From Tessaracoccus flavescens (GTDB lineage Bacteria; Actinomycetota; Actinomycetes; Propionibacteriales; Propionibacteriaceae), in contig DYZF01000018.1 of assembly GCA_020741375.1 (NCBI GenBank), forward strand, positions 1-7,594: DNA of 7,594 nt, read 5' to 3'. Made by a program: the position numbers and the translations under genes. Below are positions 6,134-7,594 of this stretch, piece by piece. Below the pieces are notes generated by a model, which saw nothing but the letters and a program-made list of their open reading frames with translations, was not told where the DNA came from and did not search any database. Each line of letters starts with the position of its first letter. Position 1 is the stretch's first letter.

Positions 6134-6220
6134 GGGTTTGAGCAGTTTCTGCACCTCAACGCCCGAAATCGCCACTGAGTGACGATTTGGCGGCTCGAGG
6201 TGCAGAAACTGCTCAAACCC
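6134..6220 (+). repeat. 87-bp near-palindromic element between fucI and the kinase gene
   Basis: The outer arms 6134-6157 and 6197-6220 are perfect 24-bp inverted repeats (starting GGGTTTGAGCAG, ending CTGCTCAAACCC). On the same axis (base 6177) lie inner matches AAATCG/CGATTT (6166-6171, 6183-6188) and the central CACTGAGTG (6173-6181). Each arm also has its own small dyad, GCAGTTTCTGC (6142-6152) or GCAGAAACTGC (6202-6212). There is no open frame of note, no transposase and no obvious target duplication at the edges. It could be a dispersed palindromic repeat or a miniature mobile element. In RNA it would form a long stem ending 13 bases before the kinase ribosome binding site. Confidence 0.85.
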
Positions 6221-6244
6221 TCACCCCCGACCTAGGAGAACCCA

Positions 6245-7594
6245 GTGGAATCCGTCACCGCCCTCGCGGTCGATCTCGGCTCGTCGTCGGGCCGCATCAT
6301 CGCTGGCACCTTGCGCGACGGCGTCGTCAGCGAAGCGGAAGTCCGCCGCTTCCCGCACGAGGCGCGCATGGTGGACGGCTACCTCCGCTGGGATCTCGAT
6401 TTCATCTGGTCCGAGATCGTCGCCGGCCTCCGCGACGCCGTCGCCCAGTTCCCCGACGCGATCAGCGTCTCCGTCGACACGTGGGGCGTCGATTACGCCC
6501 TCCTCGGCCCCGACGGTGAACGCCTCACCCGCGGCGTGGCCTACCGAGACGAGCGCACCACCCGCACCCTCGATGCTTTCCGCGAGCGCATCAGCGACGA
6601 CGCGTTCTGGGCCGCCACGGGCATCGCGCCCGCCACCATCAACTCTGCGAACCAGCTGTTCGCCTTCCTGCAGGAGCAGCCCGAACTCGTCGATCAGGTT
6701 GACCAGTTCCTCTTCCTGCCCGATTACTTCACCTATCTCCTCTCCGGCATCCGCGGCTGGTCGCGGTCCATCGCGTCGTCGTCGGGCCTCTGCCGCCCCG
6801 GCGCCCACGAGTTCAACGACGAAGTCTTCGGGGCGCTCGGCATTCCGCGCCGCTGGGCCGGTCAGGTCACGCCCGAGCACGACGCCGTCGGCCCCTGCCA
6901 GATCGACGGCCTCGAGCAGCTCACCGTCGTCCGCGGTGGAGCCCACGACACGGCCTGTGCCGTCCATGCACTCGTTCGCGACGAGGCTCAGGAGACCTAC
7001 TTCCTGAGCTGCGGATCCTGGTCGGTGCTCGGTGTGCTCCGCGACGAACCCCTGATGAGCGACGACGCCGACCGGCTGGGCGTCACCAACGAGGCCCGCG
7101 GCGACAACGGACTTCGCCCCCTGTTCAACATCACCGGCCTGTGGATCCTCCAGGAATGCCAGCGGGAGTGGAAGGCCGCCGGCCTGTGTCACGACATCGT
7201 CGAGCTCATCCAGCGCGCTGAGGCGACGCCGTCACTCGGCTGCCTGATCAACCCCGACGAGCCTCAGTTCGCCCAGCCCGAGGACATGACCAACCGGGTC
7301 AAAGAGGCGCTCGCCGCCCAAGGGGCGAGCGTCGACGACCTCGACGAGGGTGCCATCGTCCGCGTCATCCTGGAATCGCTGGCCGCCCGCTACGCCCGTG
7401 GGGTGGCGGATCTCGCAGCGCTCACCGGACGCCCGGCCGCGCAGCTCAACGTCATGGGTGGGGGATCGCGCAACGCGCTGCTCGCCCAACTTTCGGCCGA
7501 CGCCGTCGGCGTTCCCGTCATCACCGGGCCCGTCGAAGCATCCTCGCTCGGCTCGCTGCTGGCGCAACTCGAGATCATGGGAGCCCTCGAGGCG
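6245..7594 (+). CDS. FGGY-family carbohydrate kinase, rhamnulokinase-like; probable L-fuculokinase (3' end outside window)
   Basis: The kinase would phosphorylate a ketose, here most likely L-fuculose to L-fuculose-1-phosphate, with ATP in the cytoplasm. The frame is open from GTG 6245 to the window edge (450 residues); RhaB-type kinases have about 480-490, so only the last few dozen are missing. The start has AGGAG (6234-6238) six bases upstream. The N-terminal actin-like lobe has AVDLGSSSGR (8-17), the phosphate loop; DTWGVDYALL (78-87), AYRDERT (99-105) and LPDYFTYLLSG (158-168) follow. The catalytic Asp is in GGAHDTACAV (Asp235, matching SHDTASAV of E. coli RhaB). The C-terminal lobe has SCGSWSVLG (255-263), the ATP-site MGGGSRN (404-410) and GPVEASSLGS (428-437). 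These motifs fit RhaB clearly better than enterobacterial FucK. Context (fucI and no rhamnose isomerase) favours fuculose; rhamnulose is the alternative. A UUCG hairpin and the 87-bp palindrome separate it from fucI. Confidence 0.9.
   Translation, partial: MESVTALAVDLGSSSGRIIAGTLRDGVVSEAEVRRFPHEARMVDGYLRWDLDFIWSEIVAGLRDAVAQFPDAISVSVDTWGVDYALLGPDGERLTRGVAYRDERTTRTLDAFRERISDDAFWAATGIAPATINSANQLFAFLQEQPELVDQVDQFLFLPDYFTYLLSGIRGWSRSIASSSGLCRPGAHEFNDEVFGALGIPRRWAGQVTPEHDAVGPCQIDGLEQLTVVRGGAHDTACAVHALVRDEAQETYFLSCGSWSVLGVLRDEPLMSDDADRLGVTNEARGDNGLRPLFNITGLWILQECQREWKAAGLCHDIVELIQRAEATPSLGCLINPDEPQFAQPEDMTNRVKEALAAQGASVDDLDEGAIVRVILESLAARYARGVADLAALTGRPAAQLNVMGGGSRNALLAQLSADAVGVPVITGPVEASSLGSLLAQLEIMGALEA

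Noticed and set aside
6221..7192. Minus-strand open frame opposite the kinase gene (323 codons)
   Set aside because: The + strand frame from 6245 encodes a full set of FGGY kinase motifs with a good ribosome binding site. The opposite frame shows none.
1..7594. CRISPR arrays, tRNA or rRNA genes, transposases, phage or defence genes
   Set aside because: I saw no spaced direct repeats, RNA gene signatures or mobile-element enzymes. Apart from the short palindromic element, the window is a conventional metabolic operon.

Overview
The window is high-GC DNA. Codons end mostly in G or C, GTG starts are common, and hairpins usually lack U-tracts. The proteins look actinobacterial: the partial aldolase carries the 'NVDTDTQYAFTRP' type of C-terminus seen in mycobacterial and corynebacterial class II aldolases. 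A member of the Propionibacteriaceae is plausible, but that is only an impression from sequence style. All genes are on the + strand.

Layout: (1) 1-234 is the 3' end of a class II fructose-bisphosphate aldolase gene, closed by a strong hairpin with a UCCG loop (258-289). (2) 290-426 is a regulatory region. It holds a candidate promoter (TTGCAT, 16 bp, TAGCGT) overlapped by a LacI-family-type operator (TGATAGCGTTAACA, 359-372), followed by a well-spaced ribosome binding site. (3) 427-4123 is a complete CUT2-type (ribose/galactose-like) sugar ABC importer: a double ATPase, a permease joined to it by a 4-bp overlap, and a lipoprotein sugar-binding protein. The 110-bp gap before the binding-protein gene holds tandem hairpins with interchangeable arms. 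The 196-bp gap after it holds two more strong hairpins. (4) 4320-6089 is L-fucose isomerase (fucI), with the family's metal and catalytic residues all present. (5) 6090-6244 holds a UUCG-loop hairpin and an 87-bp near-palindrome with 24-bp perfect arms. (6) 6245 to the window edge is a FGGY kinase of the rhamnulokinase type, missing its last few dozen residues.

Taken together this is a sugar uptake and catabolism operon, most simply for L-fucose (or D-arabinose, which FucI also isomerises). The lipoprotein captures the sugar, the permease and ATPase import it, FucI makes L-fuculose and the kinase makes L-fuculose-1-phosphate. An aldolase, lactaldehyde-handling genes and the LacI-type regulator would be expected outside the window. 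The kinase resembles RhaB rather than enterobacterial FucK, so L-rhamnulose processing is an alternative role, but no rhamnose isomerase is present here.

The protein-coding content belongs to known families and I see no new enzymatic system. The less ordinary material is between the genes: the operator over the -10, the mutually exclusive hairpins ahead of the binding-protein gene, the hairpins that divide the operon into segments, and the 87-bp palindrome, which looks like a dispersed repeat.
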